Shown piece after piece: positions 1 to 6,404 of a stretch of 7,304 nt of DNA. Location: assembly GCA_003222065.1 (NCBI GenBank), contig QHUV01000069.1:1-7304 (forward strand), read 5' to 3'. Each line of letters opens with the position of its first letter. The stretch's first letter is position 1. The notes under the pieces are model-generated. The model ran no database searches. It had not been told where the DNA came from and worked only from the letters and a program-made list of their open reading frames with translations. The translations under genes were made by a program, and so were the position numbers. This DNA comes from Gemmatimonadota bacterium. GTDB lineage: Bacteria > Gemmatimonadota > Gemmatimonadetes > Gemmatimonadales > Gemmatimonadaceae.

Positions 1-1786
1 TCCTTTTTCGATAGGCGTCGAGGAAGCCCGGCGTGACGTCGAAGCCCCACCCCGGACGCGCCCGATGCTCCTCGTACACCGATAAGCCCTCCGATAGCCA
101 TCTGGGAATGCGATGACCAGTCGAGCCTAACGTGAACGTGTGTGCAAGCTCATGCCACACTGTAGAACCCCAATTAAAGGGGCCGGCATCCTTCGCCGCC
201 GGCGAGTCGAAGGCCAGCGTCGTACCGAAGCTCACGCCTAACGCGCCGAGCCCGGCGAGACCGACCGTGCGGACGGAGAAGTCCGCATGACTGCGATACA
301 CCTCGATGCGAATCGGCGGTGGCGGAGTGTACTTGTAGGTAGACGCGAAACGTGAGTAGGCCGCCTCGGCCAGCTCGGCGACATACGGCTCCAGCAGTGC
401 CGACTCGTCCTTCTCGATCATGAACACGAAATGATCGGTCTTGATCTCGTCGTAGTTCTTGAAGGTGTCGAGCAGATCGAGCGTGTTCTTGATCCAGACG
501 TTGTACGGGTCGCCCTTGAAGGATGTCTCGAGATCTTTTTTGCCCAGCGGCATCTGACCGAGCCGCAGCTCGTTCATGCCTAACAAGCCGAAGCCGCGCC
601 AACTCTTGGCATCGAGCGCTACCGCCTGGCGCGCGAAGTCCGCGGCTTCCTTGTACTGTCGAACGCGCGCCGACAGCTCGGCGAGAGTATTGTAGAGCTC
701 CGCGTCGCGCGGATTGACGGCGAGCGCCTGGCGTTTCGCGGTCTCGAATCCCGTCGTGTCGCCGACCAGGTACCGAACCGCGGCCCGGACGGCGAGCGCT
801 TCGGATAGGGTGGGGTTGACGAGGAGAGCGCGATCCACCTCGCGCGCCGCGTCGGCGTACTCCTCGAGATCGAGATGCAGCACGGCGGCGAAAACGTGCG
901 CTTCCGGATAGTTCGGATTCACCTTGAGCGCGCGCTGGACGAGCGAGTCAGCGCCTGATGTGCCGTCGAAGAACCGACGCCGCGCCTCGCCGAGCAGCGC
1001 GCGCGGATCGTTAGGATTCGTGCCCAGCAGCTCGTCGAAGGTCGTCTGTGCGTCGGCGCTGTTGTACTTCTCGAGGAACATCTCGCCAAGCGCCAGACGC
1101 GCATCATCGCCTTCGGGTGTGTCGCTCCCCTCTTGCACCGCTCGGTCGAACGCCTTCAAAGCGTCCTTGAACAGCTGCGGACTGGTCGCGCCCAGGTATC
1201 GACAGGCAATCGCGACCGCCTTGAGATCGGCGGCGCTGAGCCCCGCCGCACCCGCGCCATTGTAAACGTCGATGAAGTGATCGAACTCCTGCATCGCCCG
1301 ATCGCGATCGCCGCGCTCGTAATGCAGTATCGCCACGTTGAGCGCTGCCGTGAGGCTGTCCGCCGCGTGCGCGGCGCGAGCGCGCAGAAATGCTTGCTCG
1401 GCATCGGCGTTCTTGCCGCGCTCGTGGAGCACCTCGCCGAGCATGGTCCAGAGCTGAGCACCTTTCGGCGCCGAGGTCGCGCGACGTGCCGTGTTCTCAG
1501 CCTCGTCGTATTTGCCGACGGCAATCAGCGACCTAACGAGTCCACGTTGCGCCGTCACCCATTCGTCGTCGCTCGGTGGTACTTTCGTGAACGCGGCCGC
1601 GGCCTGCTCGTACTTGCCGGTACGCAGCAGCGTCGTCGCGTCGTCGACCGACTGCGCTGAGGCAGGCAATGCCACGCACAGCAGGACGCAGGCAAAGCAG
1701 ATCCCTCGCTTCGCTCGGGATGACGTTTGCGCTCCACGCTCAACGCTCCACGCTCTACGCTCTACGCCTAACGCTCTACGCCTCAC
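1..1786 (-). CDS. TPR-repeat exported protein with C-terminal gluzincin (HELAH) metallopeptidase domain, 3' end cut by window
   Basis: The frame is open for 595 codons from a GTG at 1786 to the window edge, so the C-terminus is missing. Residues 30-44 are a hydrophobic segment ending in PASA|Q, a good signal-peptidase I site, so the protein is probably exported. From about residue 45 to 470 helical repeats of TPR type follow one another (motifs such as GKYEQAAAAF, GKNADAEQAF, EYADAAREVDRALLVNP). A zinc peptidase domain follows: HELAH at 545-549 (bases 140-154) and WLSEGLSVYEE, whose E566 fits the third zinc ligand of gluzincins of the peptidase-MA type. The GTG start is backed by an ideal ribosome site (GGAGGG, 6 nt spacing) and by the GTGA overlap with the preceding gene; no other ATG, GTG or TTG lies before the hydrophobic core. 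The first 29 codons are entirely repeat DNA and give an Arg-rich n-region. The peptidase substrate cannot be read from the sequence; TPRs suggest protein partners. Confidence 0.88.
   Translation of the reverse strand, partial: MRRRALGVERRAWSVERGAQTSSRAKRGICFACVLLCVALPASAQSVDDATTLLRTGKYEQAAAAFTKVPPSDDEWVTAQRGLVRSLIAVGKYDEAENTARRATSAPKGAQLWTMLGEVLHERGKNADAEQAFLRARAAHAADSLTAALNVAILHYERGDRDRAMQEFDHFIDVYNGAGAAGLSAADLKAVAIACRYLGATSPQLFKDALKAFDRAVQEGSDTPEGDDARLALGEMFLEKYNSADAQTTFDELLGTNPNDPRALLGEARRRFFDGTSGADSLVQRALKVNPNYPEAHVFAAVLHLDLEEYADAAREVDRALLVNPTLSEALAVRAAVRYLVGDTTGFETAKRQALAVNPRDAELYNTLAELSARVRQYKEAADFARQAVALDAKSWRGFGLLGMNELRLGQMPLGKKDLETSFKGDPYNVWIKNTLDLLDTFKNYDEIKTDHFVFMIEKDESALLEPYVAELAEAAYSRFASTYKYTPPPPIRIEVYRSHADFSVRTVGLAGLGALGVSFGTTLAFDSPAAKDAGPFNWGSTVWHELAHTFTLGSTGHRIPRWLSEGLSVYEEHRARPGWGFDVTPGFLDAYRKR
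1700..1725. repeat. Dispersed ERSEGS-type repeat inside the signal-peptide coding region
   Basis: The minus strand reads CGTCATCCCGAGCGAAGCGA followed by GGGATC. This is the short interspersed element often seen between genes in environmental bacteria, whose translation in one frame contains ERSEGS. Here it lies 5 nt from the heptamer array and codes for residues 21-29 of the TPR-peptidase protein, just before the hydrophobic core. A related, diverged copy lies at 6358-6394. Naming it as a dispersed family comes from general recognition, not a search. Confidence 0.7.
1731..1786. repeat. Eight-unit 7-bp tandem repeat array at the junction of two operon genes
   Basis: Eight consecutive heptamers with plus-strand consensus GCTCYAC: units 1 and 3 are GCTCCAC, unit 2 GCTCAAC, units 4, 5 and 7 GCTCTAC, unit 6 GCCTAAC, unit 8 GCCTCAC. 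On the coding (minus) strand unit 8 reads GTGAGGC and contains both the TGA stop of the C13-like gene (1785-1783) and the GTG start of the TPR-peptidase gene (1786-1784). The array encodes the Arg-rich first 18 or so residues of the latter. Confidence 0.9.
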
Positions 1787-2817
1787 GACCGTCCCTCCAT
1801 CGCCCGAATCGCCTTCGCCTTCATCGCCAACTCCACCAGCAGGTTTTCGAGCGCGTCGTCATACGCGTCGGCGCTCAGTGACGCCTTACGCTTCTTCAGC
1901 TCATCGATGCGGCCTTCGAGCGCGAAGCGTTCCTTGTACAGCGCGGCGAGCTTCGGGTCGTTCGCGCCCACTGCCGACGCGTAGACGCCACCGCCGCCGC
2001 CGAGAAACACGCGGCGCGCGAGCGAGCCGTCACCGTTGGCGGCAACCCGAACGTCCGGCTCGGCCGTGCCCTTCTTGTCTCCGTCATCGTCGAGCTGGGC
2101 GTGCTCGGTTTGCAAGCGGCCCTGATCGTCGTAGTACCGCTTCGTCTCCGTCACCGCATAACGATACGCTTCGAGCAACGAGACACGTCCGTCCTTGTCG
2201 ACGTCGGCGCCGTCACCGGTAAGGGCGGCGATGAAATAGCGCGCGAACACCGACTCGTTGCGCTCGAAGCTGCTCTTCGTCGCCGTGATCACGATCCGAT
2301 TCGCGGCGGACAGCACCGGCAGCATGTCACCACTCGCACTCGTGAGATCGACGAGGGCCACTTGCTGCGCGGTGAACGGCGCGAGATCATGCGCGAAATC
2401 GCGCGCCGAGAGATCGGGACCGGGCAGGCTGATCTTGGAGTCCTCTCCGGCACCGCTGCCGTGTCCGATGAGCACGATTACCACCTGATCGCCGGCTGCC
2501 GCCCGTTTCGCGAATCGCGCGAGGGTCGCTTCGACGTTTGCTTTCGTCGAGGCGCCGCTGATTCGCGGATCCTTCGCGCCCTCCTCCGCCAGATACACGA
2601 CTTCGGAATCCGGCATTGCGTACCGCTTCCGCGCAACGTCGGCGAGCGCGAGACCCCAGTTGCGAAACTGCTCCGTGTACTGCGGCGCTCCTCCAAGCCC
2701 GGTGACGATAAGGAGATGCGTCCGCTGAGCGTGGAGCGTGGAGCGTGGAGCGTGGAGTGCGAGAAGACCGAGTATCAGCGTCGCAGAGTGACGACGAACG
2801 CACGCCCCACGCGTCAT
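1783..2817 (-). CDS. Exported caspase/legumain-like (C13-type fold) protein with Ser at the catalytic Cys position
   Basis: A 344-aa product. The start chosen is the ATG at 2817, which overlaps the stop of the preceding gene (ATGA) and has GAGG 6 nt upstream; a start at 2898 would need an 84-base overlap and adds a non-signal-like N-terminus. Residues 12-20 (ATLILGLLA) are a short hydrophobic core of a signal peptide. The body resembles C13/C14 clan CD peptidases: beta strand VVIVLIGHGS with His119, then LVDLTSASGD where the nucleophile is expected (E/D-x-C-x-SG in the family) but Ser160 stands instead. IVITATKS and a conserved-looking FARYFIAAL stretch follow. Residues 205-216 match an EF-hand loop (D-x-D-x-D-G at 205-210, Glu216), and an acidic DDDGD lies at 243-247. 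Residues 288-341 are a charged helix, possibly a coiled coil. It may be a pseudo-peptidase or a Ser-variant enzyme. It is the middle gene of the operon. Residues 21-32 are encoded by 7-bp repeats. Confidence 0.85.
   Translation of the reverse strand: MTRGACVRRHSATLILGLLALHAPRSTLHAQRTHLLIVTGLGGAPQYTEQFRNWGLALADVARKRYAMPDSEVVYLAEEGAKDPRISGASTKANVEATLARFAKRAAAGDQVVIVLIGHGSGAGEDSKISLPGPDLSARDFAHDLAPFTAQQVALVDLTSASGDMLPVLSAANRIVITATKSSFERNESVFARYFIAALTGDGADVDKDGRVSLLEAYRYAVTETKRYYDDQGRLQTEHAQLDDDGDKKGTAEPDVRVAANGDGSLARRVFLGGGGGVYASAVGANDPKLAALYKERFALEGRIDELKKRKASLSADAYDDALENLLVELAMKAKAIRAMEGRS
1793..1798 (-). promoter_or_regulatory. Ribosome binding site deciding the GTG start at 1786
   Basis: The minus strand reads GGAGGG, then 6 nt, then GTG. 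The site lies inside the last codons of the C13-like gene (Met-Glu-Gly-Arg-Ser-stop). Together with the GTGA overlap it fixes the start within the heptamer array. Confidence 0.8.
2727..2758. repeat. 7-bp tandem repeat array (GTGGAGC) within the signal peptide of the C13-like gene
   Basis: GAGC followed by four heptamers, GTGGAGC three times and GTGGAGT once, on the plus strand. It is the same unit as the array at 1731-1786 but in the opposite orientation, so the two arrays are inverted and flank the body of the C13-like gene. Read on the coding strand it gives roughly residues 20-31 (LHAPRSTLHAQ), where the c-region and cleavage site of the signal peptide would be. Confidence 0.88.
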
Positions 2818-5222
2818 ACGAGGCCTCGCTGCTTCCGATATGCCCACTCCGTGCACACGAGGCCGACGAGCATGAGGAAGATGACCGGCATGTCCCACAG
2901 ATCCATCTGATTCACCACCGTCACGCCGCGTTTGCTGAGTGCGATGTCCTCGGGCAGAGCATTCACCGTCGATGGCGTGTAAAACTTGCCGCCCGTCTCA
3001 CGCGAGATGCGCTGGAGCAGCGATGCCCGCATTTCGGCGTCCACAAACTCGCGAGAAGCTTCGCTTGCCGGATTCACTCGCACATAGGTCGGATCGCTCG
3101 CACGGTCGCGAATCGTATCCGGCGCCGGCCGCCCCGCGATCTTCGGTGGCGACGACGACTTGGCAACGTCCTCGACTTCGGCGACGATCTGATAGTTACC
3201 GGCTTCGTCAGGCGTGAAAGTCGCCCGGTACTCACCGTCGCGATCGACGGCCCACTCCATCGGTAGGTCACGTGTCGCGCCCGATGGCGCCGTTAGGTGC
3301 GCGACGACGTGCGCATCGTTGCGCATCACGAAGCCGCTGTCCGCCACTTCGGCGTTGAGGGCGATCGGCTCCCGCGCACCCGTCACGTCGCTCTGCGACG
3401 TGACGGTGATCCGGTTTGGAACGTCGCTCGTGAGCCAGCGCAGGAGCTGGCGCCAGAACGTCACGAACGTCGGATCGTCGACGGCAACCTCGGCCCCCAT
3501 CTTCCACTGGAAGGTGTCCTGGATGGGGAGCGCGATGGCGATTCCCTTACCGAAGCGTTGATAGCAGAGCACCGGCTGCTCGTAATGCCTGACGTGCTCG
3601 CCCGGCGCTTCGGCGCGACCGCCCTCCGGCACGACGCCGTTGAGTAGCACGACCGCGCCCGGCTTGATGCCGCGAAGGAAGTTCACGCTCGTCACGGCCG
3701 GCAATGCCTTCCACCTTTCGCTCGATTTGTCTTCTGTCGGCGCGACTTGGGTCGCGGCGCTCGCCGCGCCGGCCGGAGTCAGCTCGGCCTTGATGTCGGC
3801 AAGAAAAGTGAGCGAATCCGGAACCGCTTCGCCGCCGATCACCACCGGCATTACTGGCGCGAGCGGGGTACCGGTGTAGCCGCCCTCGCCGAACGCGTGC
3901 CGCCCGCCTAACAACAGCAACCCTCCCCCACGCACGCTCACGAAGTCAGCCAGCATCTGCAGCTGATCGCGCGTCAGCAAACTGGCGTCGACGCTGCCGA
4001 GGATGATGCCGCGATAGCGAAACAGCTCTTCACGCGTCTTCGGGAACCCGCCGGCCAGCTCTTCGCCGTTGTCGACGTCGAAGCGTTGAAAGGTGTTCTC
4101 CGCGGTTCGCTGCAGCGTCACCAGCTGAAGGTTCGAGTCGCTGGCCACGGCGCGGCGGATGAATGCCATCTCCGAGCGCGGCTCACCCTCGACGTAAAGA
4201 ATCTTTTCCCGCCGGTCGCGAACGACGACGAGTGCTTGCTGCGCGTTGTTCTGCGTCACCTGCTCGCCAGCCTGGGGAGCGATGCGAAACGTCAGGGTTC
4301 TCGCCCCAGCATCGTTCAGCGCGACGTGCACCCGAACGGGGGCGAGGTCGCCATCGGATGGCAGCTTGACGTCCTGCGAGGCGATGACGCGTCCTTCGTC
4401 CTCCACGACGAGCGGCACCTTCTGGCCGCCGTAGCCGCGCTGCCTAACGAGCACGTCGGCCATGAGGGCGCTTCCCTTGAGTGCCGTCCGTGCCGTCTCG
4501 ACGCGCCGGATCTCGATATCCTTGTCGAACTTGTCACGCCCGATCCCGACCGTGAAGACCGGGACGGAGCGCGCGCGCAGCGACAGCAGCTCGTCGCCAA
4601 GAGGCGTCCGCGCGTTGTCGGCACCGTCGGTGAACACGACGAGACCCGACAGCGGTACCGCCTCCAGCTCCTGCCTTGCGTGCTCGACGGCGTCGCCAAG
4701 CCGCGTGCTCGTGCCATCGAACGTCACGTCGTCGGCGCTGGCGATCCGCTGCGTCGCCGTCGAGAATCGGAAATAACGCACGAGAAACCGGTCCCCGAGC
4801 GCCTTTCGAATTGCGCTGTCTCGTCCGGCGACGAGATGCCGCACGACGTCAGCGCGCGTCTGTGGCCGTGCGTCGCCGGCGTCGACGTCGGCGATCTGCA
4901 TGCTGCGCGAGTCGTCGATCAATACGCCAACGTAGTTGCGCTGCGGGACCGCCGCCGAAAGCAGCAGCATCGGCCGGAAGAGGCAGAACACCAGAAGGAG
5001 GATCGCCGCCCCTCGCAGCGTACCGAGAATCCACCGATCGCGCCGTGTGCTCTTGCCGCGGACCGCGGCGTACGTGAGAATCGCCGGCACGCCGACGAGC
5101 GCACCCGCGACGAGCAGCACGATGACCGAGGTCGGGGATCCAAAGGCGAAATCCCCCTTCTCGAACACCGCTAGCCGGTACTTGAAGAAAAATGCGAAAA
5201 CTGACTCGAGCCAGTTCGCCAT
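2814..5222 (-). CDS. Membrane-anchored VWA-domain protein with glutamine-amidotransferase-like domain (BatA/COG5426 type)
   Basis: An 802-aa product. Two transmembrane segments lie near the N-terminus (about 31-54 and 65-91). They are followed by a von Willebrand A domain with a complete metal (MIDAS) site: D103-x-S105-x-S107, T173 in GTSTRLGDA, and D199 in VVFTDGADN. A beta-rich region (about 235-335) leads to a class-I glutamine-amidotransferase-like fold at about 336-470 (EKILYVEGEPRSE, GIILGSVDAS, RGGGLLLLGGRHAFGEGGY). This fold has no nucleophile Cys at the elbow, so it is unlikely to be an amidotransferase. Another beta-sandwich-like part and a C-terminal membrane helix (about 777-796) end the protein. 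In the family such proteins work with MoxR-type ATPases and DUF58 proteins in envelope complexes, but neither partner is in the window. It is the first gene of the three-gene operon and its TGA overlaps the next ATG. No good Shine-Dalgarno precedes its ATG. Family placement is confident; its role is inferred. Confidence 0.9.
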   Translation of the reverse strand: MANWLESVFAFFFKYRLAVFEKGDFAFGSPTSVIVLLVAGALVGVPAILTYAAVRGKSTRRDRWILGTLRGAAILLLVFCLFRPMLLLSAAVPQRNYVGVLIDDSRSMQIADVDAGDARPQTRADVVRHLVAGRDSAIRKALGDRFLVRYFRFSTATQRIASADDVTFDGTSTRLGDAVEHARQELEAVPLSGLVVFTDGADNARTPLGDELLSLRARSVPVFTVGIGRDKFDKDIEIRRVETARTALKGSALMADVLVRQRGYGGQKVPLVVEDEGRVIASQDVKLPSDGDLAPVRVHVALNDAGARTLTFRIAPQAGEQVTQNNAQQALVVVRDRREKILYVEGEPRSEMAFIRRAVASDSNLQLVTLQRTAENTFQRFDVDNGEELAGGFPKTREELFRYRGIILGSVDASLLTRDQLQMLADFVSVRGGGLLLLGGRHAFGEGGYTGTPLAPVMPVVIGGEAVPDSLTFLADIKAELTPAGAASAATQVAPTEDKSSERWKALPAVTSVNFLRGIKPGAVVLLNGVVPEGGRAEAPGEHVRHYEQPVLCYQRFGKGIAIALPIQDTFQWKMGAEVAVDDPTFVTFWRQLLRWLTSDVPNRITVTSQSDVTGAREPIALNAEVADSGFVMRNDAHVVAHLTAPSGATRDLPMEWAVDRDGEYRATFTPDEAGNYQIVAEVEDVAKSSSPPKIAGRPAPDTIRDRASDPTYVRVNPASEASREFVDAEMRASLLQRISRETGGKFYTPSTVNALPEDIALSKRGVTVVNQMDLWDMPVIFLMLVGLVCTEWAYRKQRGLV
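2824..2827 (-). promoter_or_regulatory. Ribosome binding site for the C13-like gene
   Basis: The minus strand reads GAGG, then 6 nt, then ATG at 2817. It supports the ATGA-overlap start over the upstream ATG at 2898. Confidence 0.55.
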
Positions 5223-5434
5223 GCTGCTTTTTGCTATCTGGTATGCGTCGATCGAATTGGTACACGGCGCGCACGTTCAACGTTGCCGCGCGACACTAGA
5301 ACTGACGAAAAGCTTACGGGCGGAATTCCATCGGACCTTAGCTTAGGTACCTAGCGCTCATGAGGTGCTAGGTGCTGGGTGCTAGCCCGCACACCTCAAG
5401 CACCTATCACCTAGCACCTAGCACCTTTTATCCC
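5223..5434. other. Divergent intergenic region between the VWA operon and the PhzF-like gene
   Basis: At 212 bp it is the only sizeable non-coding stretch and must hold the promoters for both directions. No convincing -35/-10 pair was found on either strand. Contents: a near-palindrome with ACGTT-C-AACGT at 5273-5283 flanked by GC-rich arms, a 10-bp palindrome TAGGTACCTA at 5344-5353, and the period-7 hairpin at 5364-5425. Confidence 0.5.
5364..5425. repeat. Inverted repeat hairpin built from period-7 units (GTGCTAG)
   Basis: The left arm 5364-5385 is three GGTGCTA-like heptamers plus one base. The right arm 5404-5425 is its reverse complement at 20 of 22 positions (one mismatch is a G-T wobble). 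The loop is 18 nt (5386-5403). It ends 9 nt before the ATG of the PhzF-like gene and so fills its leader. A competing 7-bp pairing exists between 5361-5367 (TGAGGTG) and 5392-5398 (CACCTCA). Confidence 0.88.
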
Positions 5435-6355
5435 ATGCATCCTCGGTATCTCACAACAGACGTCTTCACCGATCACCTGTTCGGCGGTAATCAGCTTGCG
5501 GTTTTTCCCGACGCGTCGGGGATCGCTCCTGAGCTTATGCCACAGATCGCACGAGAGTTCAACTATTCCGAGACGACTTTCGTGCTCCCGCCGACCGATC
5601 CGAAGCATACTTGCCGTGTACGAATCTTTACCCCCGGGAGCGAGCTCTCGTTTGCCGGCCACCCAACGATCGGCACGGCACACGTGCTGGCGACGATCGG
5701 AGCGGTCGAGCTCACTGGCGACGAGACCCACCTCATCCTCGAGGAGGGCGTAGGGCCCGTGCCCGTCACGATTCGCGCCACGGACGGAAAGCCGACCTTC
5801 GCGCAACTCACGGTGGCCAAGCTCCCTGAAGTTCTTCCCCCGCCACCGCACGCCGACCGCCTGGCCGCAATGCTCTCGCTCACGACGAATGACCTCGTTG
5901 GCAGCGACATGCCCCCGGAGACCATCTCTTGTGGTACGCCGTTTCTCTTTGTTCCGCTGCGTGACCGACGCGCGGTCGCCTGTGCGCGGCCCAAGCCTGA
6001 CCTTTTCGAAGAGACGTTGCGTGGCTATGCAACGAACATGGTGATGGTGTTTGCCCTCGACGCGGAACGTCCGTCGTCGGACGTGCGGGCCCGCATGTTC
6101 GCGCCCCTCATCGGCGTGCCGGAGGATCCTGCCACCGGCAGTGCCGCGGTCGGACTCGGCGGTTATCTCGCCGCTCGCGATCCACGCTTCGACGGCACAC
6201 TGCGCTGGGTGGTCGAGCAGGGGTTCGAGATGGGCAGGCCGAGTATTCTCGAGGTCGAGGTGGATAAGACGGCGGGGCGAATCACGTCGGTGCGGTGCGG
6301 AGGACGGTCTGTCGTCGTGTGCGAAGGAAGAATGCAGGTGGCGGCGCAAGCCTAG
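5435..6355 (+). CDS. PhzF-family (diaminopimelate-epimerase-fold) isomerase/epimerase
   Basis: A 306-aa product of normal length for the PhzF family. It starts YLTTDVFTDHLFGGNQLAVF, the usual PhzF N-terminus. The key Glu is E46 in NYSETTFVLPP (equivalent to the catalytic Glu45 of PhzF). The first lobe's LSFAGHPTIGTAHVL (71-85) and the second lobe's VPEDPATGSAAVGLGGYLA (229-246) are the two family signatures. The family's two-lobed fold binds small acidic substrates. Real PhzF isomerises trans-2,3-dihydro-3-hydroxyanthranilate, but no phenazine gene is nearby, so the substrate is unknown and the symbol phzF is not given. ATG 5435 was chosen because family members begin only a few residues before DVF. 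It lacks a clear ribosome site, and an in-frame GTG at 5372 inside the repeat hairpin has GAGG 6 nt upstream and would add 21 residues. The gene is divergent from the VWA operon and convergent with the glycosylase gene. Confidence 0.92.
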   Translation: MHPRYLTTDVFTDHLFGGNQLAVFPDASGIAPELMPQIAREFNYSETTFVLPPTDPKHTCRVRIFTPGSELSFAGHPTIGTAHVLATIGAVELTGDETHLILEEGVGPVPVTIRATDGKPTFAQLTVAKLPEVLPPPPHADRLAAMLSLTTNDLVGSDMPPETISCGTPFLFVPLRDRRAVACARPKPDLFEETLRGYATNMVMVFALDAERPSSDVRARMFAPLIGVPEDPATGSAAVGLGGYLAARDPRFDGTLRWVVEQGFEMGRPSILEVEVDKTAGRITSVRCGGRSVVVCEGRMQVAAQA

Positions 6356-6357
6356 TG

Positions 6358-6394
6358 TGTCATCCTGATTGAGCGTAGTGACCGAAGGATGACA
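6358..6394. repeat. Inverted-repeat element between convergent genes, possible bidirectional terminator
   Basis: TGTCATCCT (6358-6366) and AGGATGACA (6386-6394) are perfect 9-bp complementary arms around a 19-nt loop containing GAGCGTAGTGACCG. It resembles a diverged member of the same dispersed repeat as 1700-1725. It fills most of the 49-bp gap between the ends of the PhzF-like and Fpg-like genes. There is no T-tract on either strand, so a terminator role is only suggested by position. Confidence 0.65.
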
Positions 6395-6404
6395 GTTACG
6401 CAAA

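Noticed and set aside
1731..1786. CRISPR-like array
   Set aside because: The units are 7 bp and directly abutting, without spacers, so it is a simple tandem repeat.
1731..2758. Invertible segment between the two oppositely oriented heptamer arrays
   Set aside because: The arms share only about 30 imperfect bases, no recombinase is nearby, and inversion would destroy the coupled operon; no positive evidence.
2818..2898. Upstream ATG at 2898 as start of the C13-like gene
   Set aside because: It would put 27 polar, Pro/His/Arg-rich residues before the signal peptide and overlap the VWA gene by 84 bases; the ATGA overlap with GAGG upstream is far more likely.
2101..2910. 269-codon plus-strand frame opposite the C13-like gene
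   Set aside because: It is a shadow frame that crosses the gene junction and the heptamer array; no domain is visible.
4086..5174. 362-codon open frame on the plus strand opposite the VWA gene
   Set aside because: Composition is typical of an antisense shadow, with no recognisable motif, while the minus strand has a complete MIDAS and membrane segments.
5265..5293. Near-palindrome around ACGTT-C-AACGT as an operator
   Set aside because: The perfect arms are only 5 bp, the flanks pair with bulges, and no regulator gene is nearby; too weak to annotate as a site.
5435..6355. Phenazine biosynthesis gene phzF
   Set aside because: The family is certain, but no other phz gene is present and most family members are not phenazine enzymes.
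5411..6403. 330-codon open frame antisense to the PhzF-like gene
   Set aside because: It is an Arg/His-rich shadow created by GC-rich third codon positions; the sense frame has clear family motifs over its whole length.
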